64,000 bases of DNA from Cordilura impudica. Its lineage: Eukaryota; Arthropoda; Insecta; Diptera; Scathophagidae. Below, piece by piece: positions 47,815 through 58,990 of the stretch. The notes beneath the pieces were generated by a model. It did no database searches. It saw only the letters and a program-made list of their open reading frames with translations, and was not told the origin of the DNA. The translations under genes were made by a program, and so were the position numbers. Every line of letters starts with the position of its first letter. The first letter of the stretch is position 1. The stretch is taken from positions 19,034,048 to 19,098,047 of the forward strand of contig OY821517.1 of the NCBI GenBank assembly GCA_963682025.1, written 5' to 3'.

Positions 47815-48118
47815 CCAGCGCTCGAAATTCGAGTTCAATTTCTAGGCAACTTTATTTTTCAACTTAGCCAATTCACAAACCAACACTATTTTGGTTCATT
47901 ATTATTGTGAATGAAGAAAACATATGTATGTATATGTTAGTAGCAACTTTAAATGCAATTTACTTAAAATAAAAAAAAAAAAAATTAAAAATCTGTAAAT
48001 CTGAAGAACAGCTAAAAAGAAATACTTTTCAAATAATATACGTTCGCTCAAAATCGGGATAAAACGGTAGAACAAAACATTGGTAACAAGAAATCGCCTA
48101 GCTTTTTAATAATATAGA
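47815..48118 (-). mobile_element. Non-autonomous Helitron, short copy
   Basis: Minus-strand Helitron: 3' end CTAG (plus strand CTAGCATATTCCAGCG) with stem CTCGAAATTCGAG; 5' end TCTATATTATTAAAAAGC. Flanked by A and T as expected. Internally shorter (304 bp) than its relatives. Confidence 0.82.
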
Positions 48119-48259
48119 TTAATTACATTTTTATTCAATTTAATTTGGCAAAACATGTTTTTTACACTATTAAAATCCTGTACTGTAATTATAAGACCTT
48201 GTCTTCTTATGCAGGAAATTAATAAATTAAATAAATAAATATTGTTCAGATCAAGCTTG

Positions 48260-48335
48260 TTATACCCTCCACACGAGTTTGTCAAAACGTTTGTAACCCA
48301 TTGAAATAATTTCCGGCAACTCCACAAACTATATA
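48260..48335 (+). repeat. Dipteran repeat B, left part
   Basis: TATACCCTCCACACGAGTTTG and AAACGTTTGTAACCCATTGAA resemble a common muscoid repeat start. The repeat is split here by the Tigger element and continues at 50656. Confidence 0.6.
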
Positions 48336-50655
48336 CAGTGGACCCTCGGTTAACGTACACAATTGGTTCCAGCATCTTGTTCGTTATGCAAAACGTTCGT
48401 TAAGCAAAACCATTATTCCCATATAAATCAATGTAAAATAAAATAATGCGTTCCAGGTCGTAAAAAATACACTCTAATAGGTTTCAATTTGAACTTTTAT
48501 TGAAAGAAAGTAACATAAAATGCATCAAAACTTTTAAAGAACTGAAAAAATACACTAAAATATTTTAAGTTCAGCTTTTATTGAAAGAAAGTTATATGAA
48601 ACGTATAAAATTTTTTAAGGAACTGAATATGTATTGGACGGAAGGAGACAATCTGAAATGGAAAAAAGAAAGAGTTTGGAAAAGAAAATTTTTTTACAAT
48701 GGGTATGTGCATACCTAGTTTTTTGTAAACTAAAAACTGTCTACAGTTGTTTGTTTCTGACACGCTTCAAAATTTGTTGAAAATGAGACACAGCATTATC
48801 GTTGAATAATTCTGTTGCACGTATAGCCACTGTCTGATTGGGGTGATGATTTTTAACGTATGATGCCACAGACTCCCATGCTTTGAGCATTTCTCTGATT
48901 GCACTAGACGGTTGCTGTTCTTCTGTTATCACCTCGTCTGATAAAGTCTGCTTCTCAACATCTTGCTGTAAAGCACATTGCAATTCTACAAGCTCTTCGG
49001 TATTCAGATTTTCACTGTGCTCTGCCACAAGCTCAGTGATGTCATTGCTATCCACCTCTAGCCAATCTGGTCAGACAAAAATATAATTTCGTAGGTTATG
49101 GATCCGTAGATACTGCGTCGAGTCCTTCAAATGTGCATTCGGCAAAGCGTTCGGGCCAAAGTTTTTCCAGGAAGTTTCGAGTGTTCTCTTAGTAACGACT
49201 TTCCATGCCTTTTCAATAATTCTGAGACAGCCAACAATGTGGAAGTGATCTTTCCAAAACTCTTTTAGAGTGAGATTGGTTTTTTCAGTCACGTCAAAGT
49301 AATGCCGGAAAAGTTCTTTAGTGTAGAGCTTCTTGAAGTTAGAAATAACTTGCTGATCCATGGGCTGAAGCAAAGGGGTTGTATTAGGAGGCAAAAAGTG
49401 AATTTTGATGAATTTCAACTCTTCAATGAGATCATCTTGTAAACCTGGTGGATGTGAAGGAGCGTTGTCCATAATAAGCAAGACACGAAAAGGCAAATCC
49501 ATCTCAATCAAATATTTCTGCACAGAGAAGCCAAAAACTTTATTGATCCACTCAGTAAAAAGATCACGTGTTACCCAAGCTTTACTGTTGGACTTCCACA
49601 TGACATTTAGCTTGCTCTTGTCGACATTATGCTTTTTGAAGGCAGTGGATTCTCTGAATGATAGACAAAAAGTGGTTTTATTTTCAAGTCACCGCTTGCA
49701 TTGGCACAAAAAAGCAGAGTAAGGCGGTGTTTCATTGGTTTGTGGCCGGGCATTGCTTTCTCCTCTGCTGTTATGTACGTTCGCTTGGGAATCTTTTTCC
49801 GAAAAAGACCCGTTTCGTCGCAATTAAAAATCTGCGTCTGAGCTTGCTGCTTCACCATGTCTCATAACGCTATGAATACCAGTACGTTTTTTAAAATTCT
49901 CGAACCACCCCTTACTTGCTTTGAACTCTTCTCCTCAGGCTGTTGATGTTCCTGGTGACTTTTCAATAAGATTGGTGAATATCGTTTTAGCCTTCTCACA
50001 AATTATATTCTGCGAAATTGTGTCACCTTGCATTTGCTTTTCGTTAATCCTTATCAGAAGCAATCTTTCAACATCATCGAGAATTTGTGGCCGTTGCGAA
50101 GAAACTCTTGATACTCCCTTTGAAGCATTCACCACCTCAAGCTTGTCCTTATTCTTGAGGATAGTAGAAATCGTTGATTTCGATAAGTTTAACGTACGTC
50201 CTAAATCAGCCACATCCAAACCTTGTTTATGTTTTTCAATGATCTTGAGTTTCATTTCAATAGTTATTTTGGCTCTTTTATTTTTCTCCTTCTCCGAATC
50301 TTTTTTTGAAGGCATTTACGTATGTTATTTTGCAGTTTTTATAAAAACAAAATTAATAAAAATAGAACATTTGTATGTTTCAACGCGTTTTGTTATGCAC
50401 ACAGGTGATACAATTATGCACAAAAATAAAACAAAATACACAATTATTAAACAAAAGCTAAACACAGACAGCACTATAATGTGTATTCGGGGTTTCCCCT
50501 GTTTCATTGCTAAATACAGACAGAAATTTTACATGCAATTTTCGTTGGTCGTTATGCGAAACTTCGTTCGTTAAGAGAAACTTTTTTCCCACAAAAATGT
50601 GTTCGTTATGCGAAGTGTTCGTTATGCGGGGCGTTCGTTAACCGAGGGTCCACTG
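48336..50655 (-). mobile_element. Tigger/pogo-type transposon, 2.3 kb, complete ends
   Basis: Perfect inverted ends CAGTGGACCCTCGGTTAACG at 48336 and 50655, flanked by TA on both sides (48334-48335 and 50656-50657). Subterminal repeats of GTTCGTTA(T/A)GC lie at both ends. Inside, on the minus strand, is a Tigger transposase gene with few lesions. The element inserted into dipteran repeat B. Confidence 0.92.
48741..50315 (-). pseudogene. Tigger transposase, nearly complete but broken
   Basis: Minus strand from ATG at 50315. The first ~130 codons form the CENP-B-like DNA-binding region: MKLKIIEKHKQGLDVADLGR, then LSKSTISTILKNKDKL. A stop after SPGTSTA is followed in frame by KASKGWFENFKKRTGIHSVM. 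An internal deletion and frame change then lead to [20 protein letters not shown] with the first catalytic Asp. A one-base shift near 49625 leads into WKSNSKAWVTRDLFTEWINK, LLIMDNAPSHPPG (second Asp) and LPPNTTPLLQPMDQQVISNF (third Asp, 36 residues on). After LRNYIFV comes an in-frame TGA, then a C-terminal acidic tail (49055-48741, EHSENLNTEELVELQ). The triad is present but the protein cannot be made whole. It resembles the TIGD1/Tigger1 branch. Confidence 0.88.
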
Positions 50656-50815
50656 TATAGTATAGATATATTCTAAATCCTAAGTAAAAGGAGAATAGCG
50701 ATGTCCGTCCATCTGTATGTCTATTGAAGACATTCTTCTGTCCTCAATAGCTTAGATTTAAAATGTTTGTATATGAAAACACACAACTCAATAAGTCACA
50801 GTAAGTCGTGGCGGA
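50656..50815 (+). repeat. Dipteran repeat B, right part
   Basis: Continues the repeat interrupted by Tigger: TATAGTATAGATATATTCTA, then GCGATGTCCGTCCATCTGTA. The GTCCGTCC tract is shared with repeat A and many muscoid repeats. Confidence 0.55.
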
Positions 50816-51779
50816 CCACAACATGGCATACTAGTTATTTATATTTATGGTGATTACTTTAAAATAATTTCTTTTAATTAAAATCATGAAAATACCTAAA
50901 TTTTGTTTTATTACTATCGTATTAATATTAAATGTTATTGTAAAAAATCTAGCCATGTTAATGGCAACCTTGGTTATAATATTGTGACCGAATTTTACAC
51001 TATTATATGTTTAGTTTTTTTTTTTTTTTTATAGAAGTTTTCCACTCTTTTGACTCTTAAGCCAGTTACCAGTGACAATTATGAAATGAATCTAGTGGCC
51101 AAATTATTACACATACACCTAATACATAGACAGTGTAATATTTCTATGTACTTCAACTGATGTTTGTAGTTGTAAGTAAGTATAAGTAACTTTCTACTTT
51201 CGTTTTCGTTTTCATTTTTCTAAATTAATAAATATTTTTTGGGTTTCTTGTGAAAGTTTTTCTTAACTAAATACAAATTGTATGTGAATTTTGTTTTGGT
51301 TGCAGGAATTATTAATTCATTTTTCATGTTTATGATGTGTGAGCGCTGTTTTGTTTTTGTTTACTTCGATGCGTGTATGAGTTTATTTGTAATTTGCATT
51401 TAAAATTTATTAAAAATTTACATATGTTGTTTGCTGTTACAACACTTGGTAAATTCATATATTTTCAAAACAATTGTTCTTTGTTCTTTGATGTAGAGAG
51501 AAAGAGAAATGGGAGGAGAAAACAAAACAAAAACTCTATTAAAAAAGTTGTCTTATTACTAAGAAAAGTTGAAGGAAATTTTAACCCTCTAATATTAATT
51601 TTGCCAAAAAAAAAAAAATGTGTCGGAAATATAAAACAGACTTAGTGTAAAAAATGATCTGTAACAGATATCTCAACTTAATTGTATTATTATTAAGCTA
51701 ATATAAAAGAGCTTTTTACAATTCTGTAAAGTTATTTTTTTAAAAATAAAGTTAGTTTTAAAAAGTTTGTGTAAATTTC
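50816..51779. other. No gene seen
   Basis: AT-rich. A 90-codon plus-strand frame at 51373-51645 has no recognisable motif and a composition expected from chance. Confidence 0.45.
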
Positions 51780-52260
51780 TAAAATCATCTACACTAATTT
51801 CTGATCTTCACGAAATTTTCACAGAGTCCTACTACAGATATGGGAAGTGCAATAGACTATAATTTTTTTAATATTTGTAGTGGGCGTGGCAACTTCCATA
51901 CAAAGTAAATTTTTAAAATCATATATATTGCAAATTTGAGTGAGGTCACCTATTACTAATTTTAGTAGCTATACCGGAAACAGACGGGATCTTGTAAGTG
52001 GGCGTGGTACCTCTCATACAAAGTATTTACTCAATATCATTTATCTCGAGTACTATGACAGAGACAGCTTTGCAAATTTGTCTTAGGTTATCTATTATAA
52101 ATGTGAGTAGTCATAAAAAAATGGGTGGGATCGGGCAAAGGGGCGTAACACCAGCCATACAAAATAAATAATAAATGTCATATATCTGGAGTACTGTAAT
52201 AGTGAGAGCCTTGGGACTTTGTGTGAGCCCTTTCATTAATAATATATCAAAATAGTACAA
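51780..52260 (+). repeat. Degenerate tandem repeat with GGGCGTGG and CATACAAAG blocks
   Basis: Three recurring blocks start near 51881 (GTGGGCGTGGCAACTTCCAT), 51997 (GTGGGCGTGGTACCTCTCAT) and 52138 (AAGGGGCGTAACACCAGCCA). Each is followed by ACAAA(G/A)TA and a (T/A)TCATATAT(C/A)T block. Spacing is about 115 and 140 bp. Non-coding. Confidence 0.65.
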
Positions 52261-52649
52261 TAGTACAATTAATGACAATTTTTAAATTAATTCGATATAA
52301 AGACAAAAGTTTGCTTATTATTGGTTTTTATCGTTAGAGGGTTAATTCAATTTAAGCTAATGTCGTCAAAAAATCAAATAACAAAATATTCTAACATTAA
52401 TAATTGGAAAGAAATTTAATATTGGGACTGCGTTCAAAAACGATCCGTGGCTAAGGCTGTCTGATGAATTGCACTAATTTTTACATGCTGACATGAGATC
52501 CAGTAAATAAGATCCGATAAAAGTCTTAAGGTAAAAAAATTTATCATATTAAGATATTTTTTGGAGAATGCAGTTTCATTCTTCATCAAAACTGTAGCTA
52601 AGACTTAAATAGATAAATTTTCTTTATATATCCAAGTAGAAAATTTATT
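52261..52649. other. No gene seen
   Basis: AT-rich; possibly the upstream part of repeat C, since AAGACTTAAATA near 52590 also occurs near 15620. Too weak to annotate further. Confidence 0.4.
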
Positions 52650-52799
52650 AAAAAATACTGATGTACTGATACTCATACGTATACATCTCTTTTGCTCTGC
52701 TAATAAATAATAATCATACGCCCTGAATATGTTATGGTTCAAAAAATGTATTTAAAAACGGGGAAATATTAAATTTTTTGAAGATTTCATTATATAAAA

Positions 52800-53146
52800 C
52801 TAGCAGATTCCAGCGCTCAAAATTCGAGTGCAATTTCTAGGCAGCTTTATTTTTCAACATAGCCAATTCACAAACCAACACTTTTGTGGTTTATTGTTAT
52901 TGTGAATGAAGATAACAAACTCATTAACAAACACATTAATAAATTTAATAAAACACACATAGCATATGTATAATTTTATGTATGTGTTTGTAGCAACTTT
53001 AAAAGAAAATATTTAAAAATCTGTAAATCTGCAGACGGCTAAAAAGGCAATAACTTTCAAATAATATACGTTTGGTCAAAATCGGGATAAAACGGTAGAA
53101 CAAAATATCGGTCACAAGAAATCGCCTAGCCTATTAATATTATAGA
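52800..53146 (-). mobile_element. Non-autonomous Helitron in repeat C
   Basis: Plus strand CTAGCAGATTCCAGCGCTCA to AATATTATAGA; flanked by A and T. The stem CTCAAAATTCGAG is slightly decayed. Same family as the copies at 55461 and 58991. Confidence 0.84.
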
Positions 53147-53397
53147 TAAGACCAGCTTGACTAATTACACAATGGTTCTTGAATTATAGTTGAAAAACTA
53201 AGCGAAGAAACATGAAGATAAGGAAAAACAATTAGGAAAATTATAGACGGTCTATACCGGCTAAACGGTACCCTATACTACTCCATCTCTTAGGCCCAAC
53301 TAATTAAATATATAAAATAAGTACAATGCAAATTAGAGTGGCATTGTTATTAATTGTTTAGCCTTCGGATATGAAAAATTACATATCGGATGATATA

Positions 53398-54694
53398 AAG
53401 GGTCCGCCATCTAACGTGTTTTTTTCCACTAGTGCTTATTTCGTGAATGGTAACACTTAACTCATGTCTGATTTGACAGATAATTAGTTTTATCCTTCCG
53501 CTGAACGAATATGGTTGTGTATACGCTTGAACAACGCCGGGAAATATTGGGACATTACTTTGAAAATCATGATAATGTTGCAGAATGTGTGCGAAAATTG
53601 CGTACGGATTTTGGAAGAAGAGAAGCACCGCCAGATCCGTATGTTCGTTATCTTGTGAAAAAAGTGAAAGAAACTGGCATCCTCATCGATAAACCAAAGC
53701 GTGAAAAGCCAAAAGCAGTGCGTACACCCGAGAATATTGCTGCTGTGGCAGAAGGTGTGCGTGAAGCGCCATCAACATCAATTCACCGTCGTTTTCAAGA
53801 ATTGAAAATTTCGGAGGCATCATTGAGACGAATTTTGCATAAAGACCTTGGTATGACGCCATAAAAAGTCCAATTGGTACAGGAGTTGAAGCCAACCATC
53901 CAATGGATATTCGCTGCGCTAAGTGGGTCTGCGATCGACTTATAGAAGATGCCGATTTTGCCAAAAAAAATCACCTTTTCCGATGAAGCTAATTTTGATC
54001 TTGGCGGGTATGTAAACAAGCAAAATTGTCGCATTTGGGGCACAGAAAATCCGCACGCATACACTGAAAAGCCGATACACCCAAATCGAGTCACTGTTTG
54101 GTGCGGATTTTGGTCCAGAGGCATAATTGGGTCATTTTTCTTCGAAAATGAGCAAGGAGTGGCCGTTACAGTCAATGGCGATCGTTATCGGGCCATGTTG
54201 AACGAATTTTTGTTCACAAAAATTAAAGAGGAGGATATTGGCAACATTTGGTTTCAACAGGACGGCGCTACGTGCCACACAGCCGAAGCTACACTCGATG
54301 TTTTGCGCCCTGTTTTTGAAGATCGCATTATCAGCCGCAGAGCTGATGTCGTTTGGCCACCTCGGAGCTGCGATTTGACACCGTTGGACTATTATTTGTG
54401 GGGTGCCCTCAAAGATAAGTGTTACGCCCAAAAGCCAGAGACAATTGACGCTTTAAAGGACAATATTCGTGAAGCCATTGGTGAAATATAGCTGCATACA
54501 ATTTCTAATGTGCTTAAAAATTGGACCGATCGTGTAAGCTACTGCATGGCCAGCCGAGGCAGCCATTTGAATGAAATTATTTTCCATCATTAACCGGAAG
54601 GATTGTACTTTCAAATAAAAAAAGAAATTTGAGATAATATGCAGTAGTTTTTTTATAGCATTTTCAAAAAAAAAAAGTTACTTGGCGGACCCTT
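53398..54694 (+). mobile_element. mariner element, rosa family (DD41D), 1,297 bp
   Basis: Inverse termini AAGGGTCCGCCA(T/A)(C/G)TAAC at 53398 and 54694, each next to TA (53396-53397 and 54695-54696). The host sequence on both sides is repeat A, and it lines up when the element and one TA are discounted. Size and TA target fit mariner. The internal transposase has a DD41D spacing, which defines the rosa family. Confidence 0.92.
53511..54593 (+). pseudogene. rosa-family mariner transposase, three or so lesions
   Basis: Start ATG at 53511 (MVVYTLEQRREILGHYFENH). The N-terminal paired helix-turn-helix region runs to TSIHRRFQELKISEASLRRI. A stop replaces a Tyr-type codon after LHKDLGMTP at 53862, and a frame change near 53890 precedes the next part. 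The catalytic region follows: FSDEANFDLGGYVNK (first Asp), WFQQDGATCHTAEATLDVL (second Asp) and CDLTPLDYYLWGALKDK (third Asp in PLD). Between the second and third Asp are 41 residues, hence DD41D. Another stop (TAG for CAG) follows EAIGEI, and the original end is ASRGSHLNEIIFHH at 54593. The triad is intact, so the copy was lost only recently. Confidence 0.92.
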
Positions 54695-55370
54695 TATTTA
54701 TATAGGGACTAGGCCAGTCTTGACCATAGCCCCATTTCTTATGGGGGCTGTGACTGAGAATAGTCTTTTGGGGTTTATTTTTGGACTAATGGATGTAATA
54801 AACATACAAGAACCCAATTTGTCCGAGATATATGATAACTTGGATATTATGGCAATTTAAGTGGATATCATAGGGGTCATTTGTATCGGGATTAGATCTG
54901 TATATAAACCAATTTACACCAATTTCTATAGCGTTTATCCTATGGCTGATTGAAGCTTATATTCTAAATTTAATAAAAATATATTCTTATTTGCGACCTG
55001 TCGTTTGATTACAAGATTTACATGGACACTAAAACGAACGGACGACGGACAGACAGACGGACATTGCTAAATCAACCCAGAAAGTTATTCTGAGTTGATC
55101 GGTGTAGTAAAAGATGGGTCTAGGTCAAATATTTTTGGTAGTTACAAACATCAGCACAAAGTCATTATACCCTGACCACGGTAGCGGTATAGGGTATATA
55201 GATAAAAGGTTATGAAGAAGTTTGGACTGAGAACGCCAACCCCTGTGGAGTCTTTATTATACTGGCCTATTATCTTCATCCTGACTTGGAATTTCTCACC
55301 CCCCACAGAATGGCTGCTGCCCTGTGTAATTAAGTAATTTGTATTGGGAAAAGGAATTAATAAAAGTTTA

Positions 55371-55862
55371 TATATATTTTTATTTATTTATTTACTTTGT
55401 AACTTCTACAACAAAACATTTGTCTTAAAAAGTAGAAATCATATGGTGTTATAATGTAAACTAGCAGATTCCAGCCCTCGAAATTCGAGCGCAAATTCTA
55501 GGAAATTTTATTTTTTCATTAAATAAAGACTCTAAAAGTATGCTTATAGCCAATTCACAAATCAACACAAAAAGCAAACTCATTTTTATTACAAACACAT
55601 TAATAAATTTAATAAACACACACATAGCATTGTATAATTTTATGTATGTATTAGTAGCAACTTTAAATGTAATTTACTCAAAGTAAAGGAAAAAATTTAA
55701 AAATCTGTAAATCTGCAAAATGGCTAAAAACAAATACCTTTCAAATAATATACATTTGGTCAAAATCTGGATAAAACGGTAGAACAAAACATCAGTCACA
55801 AGAAATCGTCTAGCCTATTAATATTATAGATTAACAACTAAAATAACAATTACGTTAAAATA
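55371..55862 (-). mobile_element. LINE 3' fragment (5'-truncated), split by a Helitron
   Basis: TATTTATTTATTTACTTTGT, then TACAACAAAACATTTGTCTT and GTGTTATAATGTAAA, matches 57240-57340, the 3' end of LINE-B. Only the 3' untranslated end is present, as in typical 5'-truncated LINE insertions, with a TAAA-rich tail on the minus strand. A Helitron sits at 55461-55830. Confidence 0.8.
55461..55830 (-). mobile_element. Non-autonomous Helitron with empty site in this window
   Basis: Plus strand CTAGCAGATTCCAGCCCTCG to AATATTATAGA. The left flank ATAATGTAAA and right flank TTAACAACTAAAATAACAAT join to match the continuous ATAATGTAAATTAACAAGTA at about 57315-57334. The insertion is exactly between A and T, with no base duplicated or lost. 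Confidence 0.92.
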
Positions 55863-56229
55863 TTGTGGACCTTTTTGTTGAAAGCAACGGTGAAAAAGCT
55901 ATTTAGGCCTCATCCTTTCTGAATTTGATAAAAATTGGAATTAATATCTTGGCTACAAATTGCAGAAATATGGCGCCAAGTCTAGAACACAATTAATTAT
56001 GTGTAATATTTGTTAAAAATATATAAAATTAAATTAAATAAAATATTTAAAATAAATAATTTTATAAGAGCCTAAATCTATGCAAATCAACTTCAGCCAA
56101 TTCACAATATGTCGCCTGTGCATTTACTATTGATGGTTTCAAAAAAGAGTACATTTTAATCGCCCTATGTTAAATAGTGAGTGCCCTAAAATTGATTAGC
56201 ACACCTTTAGGCTCTTATAAAATTATTTA
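55863..56229. other. No gene seen
   Basis: AT-rich, unrecognised. Confidence 0.5.
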
Positions 56230-56350
56230 TTAAATCGACTCAGAAAGTGATTTTGAGTCGTTCCGCATAATAAAAGATGGGTATAGGTTCAATATTTTTG
56301 GTAGTTACAAACATCAGGCCAAACTCATTATACCTTAACCACATAGTGGA
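56230..56350 (-). repeat. Repeat A fragment
   Basis: GACTCAGAAAGTGATTTTGA, AAAGATGGGTATAGGTTCAA and TTTGGTAGTTACAAACATCA match the inverted repeat A at 55077-55180. Confidence 0.65.
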
Positions 56351-57167
56351 AAGCTTTTGTATTCATAAATTTTGCACAAAATAGCTCACCTTGGGTCAGA
56401 AAAATTGTTCTGATGCACACGGTCGGAAACTGGCTGGTATGTAATCTGATATAGGAGTGTAGGGGAGGGTTCGGACTACTGAAGATTGAAAGGTTTTTTT
56501 ATGGCTTTTGATGTGCAGGAGATTTTCTGGAAATTAGGACCTATTTTCAATTTTTTTTAAATTTCTAAATGACTCAGTGACTTTATACATCTAGCATTCA
56601 TAGCTGAGAAGTTACAAAATTATACAAAATTTATTATACTTTAAAATCTTTTGAAACAAAAAAGTTACAGTCATTTAAAAATTAAAATTTACAAAGAAAT
56701 TTTTAATTTTAGCAAAATACTGAGAAAGTCCATTTTCGAAGACCCTGTTCACTGTGATATAGTTGATATAGATGGTATTTACTTTCAAATGAATAACATA
56801 ACTTTAAATTCGGTAACCATAAAAAAATGATTTTTGAAAGCGGCTGTGAAATTTGAACCTGCCTCTGTCTCACATACACTCGTACACACTTAAAGTCAAA
56901 CCTCTGGGCAGTGTTCTCTACCACGACCATTAAAAACAAAAATCACAATTTGCTTATTAATTATAGTATTAATTGCAATCTGTCTGAAATTGATGTTGAA
57001 GGGAAAATCACTAGAAAGTCATTCTTCAATAAGGTCAATAATTTTTGGTAGCACAACTGATTATAATTTGACCACAGAGTTTTCCTACTTCAATCTTTGT
57101 AGACTGTTTTTGAAACCAATCGAAATTAATCTGTTTAAATATAACAGAAAATAGCTTAATATTAATT
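56351..57167. other. No gene seen
   Basis: No recognised repeat. A 76-codon minus-strand frame at 56709-56939 has no motif and is probably chance. Confidence 0.45.
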
Positions 57168-57225
57168 ATTATTTTTTTTTTAATAAACACACACATAACA
57201 TTGTATAATTTTATGTATGTGTTAT
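57168..57225 (-). repeat. Helitron internal fragment
   Basis: AATAAACACACACATAACAT, then TGTATAATTTTATGTATGTG, is internal sequence of the small Helitron family (compare 55612-55652). No Helitron ends are present. Confidence 0.55.
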
Positions 57226-57450
57226 TTATTTATTTAATTTATTTATTTTATTTATTTATTTTGTAACATCTACAACAAAACATTTGTCTTAAAAAGTAGA
57301 AATCTTATGGTGTTATAATGTAAATTAACAAGTAAAATAACAATTACATACAAAATACAATTTTTAACTATTTTGCAAAAAACATAATGTCGTTAGCAAT
57401 TTATAAACAAATAATGTATTATAATAAAACATAATCTATTGAAAAAAAAG

Positions 57451-57633
57451 TTATCTATGAATAAAATTCAAATAATTTTTTTTAAATTCTAACGCGTTGC
57501 TGGTTTCTTTAATTGTTGGAGGAATAACATTCCAAAGACGTATTGCAGATATAAAAAATTGCCATTCGAATATCAATGTACGATGACTAAATTGAACTAA
57601 ATTGCAATTTCTTCCGAGTTGACTAAAACTCAA
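57451..57633 (-). pseudogene. LINE-B ORF2 C terminus
   Basis: Minus-strand frame MSFSQLGRNCNLVQFSHRTL, then WQFFISAIRLWNVIPPTIKE, ending LNFIHR with a stop at 57451. It is the carboxyl end of a Jockey-like ORF2, containing the RLWN motif seen also in LINE-A. A frame change separates it from the segment at 57674-57970. Confidence 0.75.
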
Positions 57634-57673
57634 ACGATTAAAAAGATGACATGGCTCTCGGGTTATTATAATT

Positions 57674-58640
57674 TTATGAAGAAATATTTAAGTTCTTATT
57701 TTTTAGCAGGTCTTCCAACAACGCACCAAATATTCTCTTAGAGTAAGGAGTTATATTGAGGTAATCTCCATTAGTTCTATAATTAATGACACCATAAACG
57801 TATCTTGTAATGTTGTTATAAGTAACGTTTAATTTTGATTTGCTAGCGCCATCACAATTTGCAAAACTCTCACATCCGTAGGTAAGAGTAGGAATCAGAT
57901 ACGTTTTAGTAAGCAGTAACCTTATTTTTATTAGTGTGCAATATTGCGTAGGCCAAAGTGTTCTGTGCATCTCTGTGACCAGGTGAGAGTGTTATTAAAT
58001 ATGATACCAAGATTTTTTGTTTTATTAACCATTTCAATTTGTTGGTTGTTAATACAAACAATAGGACTTTCAATAATTTTCTTGGTCCTTTTATGTATTA
58101 CGATACATTTGGATCTTTTAGGATTTAGACTTAAACCATTCACATCCGCCCAGAGAGACACACGCCACAGGTCATCATTTAATTTCGCAGTACATTGTTC
58201 AATGTTTCCTTGTTTATTGTTATGTACAATTGGACGTCATTAGCATTCATTCTAATGTTGCAGTGGAGCAACTGTTCAGGAAGATCATTTGCATAAATGG
58301 AAAAGAGGAGAGGACCGAGAATGGAGCCCTGTGGAACACCCCTGATAACGGGAATAAAGGTTGAGGTTGTTAATGGTTTTATTTCAACACACTGCACTCG
58401 ATCCTTTACATATGACTCAATTAATTTGGTAGATGTTGAGGAAAAATTCATGATTTTTTCTAATTTTCGAATCAATATGGTATGGTCAACTGTATCAAAA
58501 GCCTTTGAATGATCCAACAACACCAACATTGTAACACAGCCATCGTCAATTTCCTTTCTGAGATCTTTGGCTACATCGGTAAGAGAAGTAATGCAACAAT
58601 GTTTGGCTCGAAATCTACATTGTTTATCGGTCAACAAATT
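57674..58640 (-). pseudogene. LINE-B reverse transcriptase domain
   Basis: Read right to left: an RT finger segment RAKHCCITSLTDVAKDLRKE; palm motif A region VLLDHSKAFDTVDHTIL with the catalytic Asp; IRGVPQGSILGPLLFSIYAN (motif B); and RMNANDVQLY where YADD is expected, so the first Asp of the motif C pair is Asn. Frame changes follow, leading to SLWADVNGLSLNPKRSKCIV, KNLGIIFNNTLTW and YLIPTLTYGCESFANCDG, then RYVYGVINYRTNGDYLN. Loss of the motif C Asp alone would abolish activity. Polymerase of target-primed reverse transcription in living relatives; dead here. Confidence 0.85.
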
Positions 58641-58990
58641 TGATGATTAATGTAATGTAATGTCTGTAAATGTAGAAATTTTTCAAATGTTTTTGACAGA
58701 TATCGCAATATGGCTATGGGCCGATACTCAGTGGGTGACTTTGGTATTGGAAGAATTTAACCTGCTTCCATCATAGTGGATAAGTGCTTGTCATAATTAT
58801 TTTATTAAATATATTTGTAATTATTGGTAGTAGTGACGGAAGAATAATTTTTATAAAAGCGGGCTGGATACCATCAATGCCTGTAGCGTCTGATTTTATG
58901 GATAGACAGCTTTTGGGTACATCTTACAGACTTACATATTCGAAATTGAATGGGCTATGCGGAAGATTGGCAGGACGATAGTTAATATAA

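Larger units (their letters stand above)
53227..55200 (-). repeat. Dipteran repeat A, inverted, split by mariner
   Basis: Minus-strand copy of the repeat seen at 1241-2027: it starts at 55200 (inverse TATATACCCTATACC) and ends near 53227 with the GGTCTATACCG block and a tail like AATTGTT. Pieces are 53227-53397 and 54695-55200. It has the GTCCGTC tract (inverse, near 55047). Confidence 0.75.
52650..55370 (+). repeat. Interspersed repeat C, split by a nest of insertions
   Basis: Pieces at about 52650-52799, 53147-53226 and 55201-55370 align in order with the unbroken copy at 16214-16600 (ACATCTCTT, TGGTTCTTGA, CTGAGAACGCCAA, CTGACTTGGAATTT). The first gap holds a Helitron, the second holds repeat A, which in turn holds a mariner. 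Confidence 0.72.

Noticed and set aside
49921..50574. 217-codon plus-strand reading frame
   Set aside because: It lies antisense over the Tigger N-terminal region and its terminal inverted repeat; the minus strand carries the recognisable protein.
53350..54431. Four minus-strand frames over the mariner
   Set aside because: Antisense to the clearly identifiable mariner transposase.
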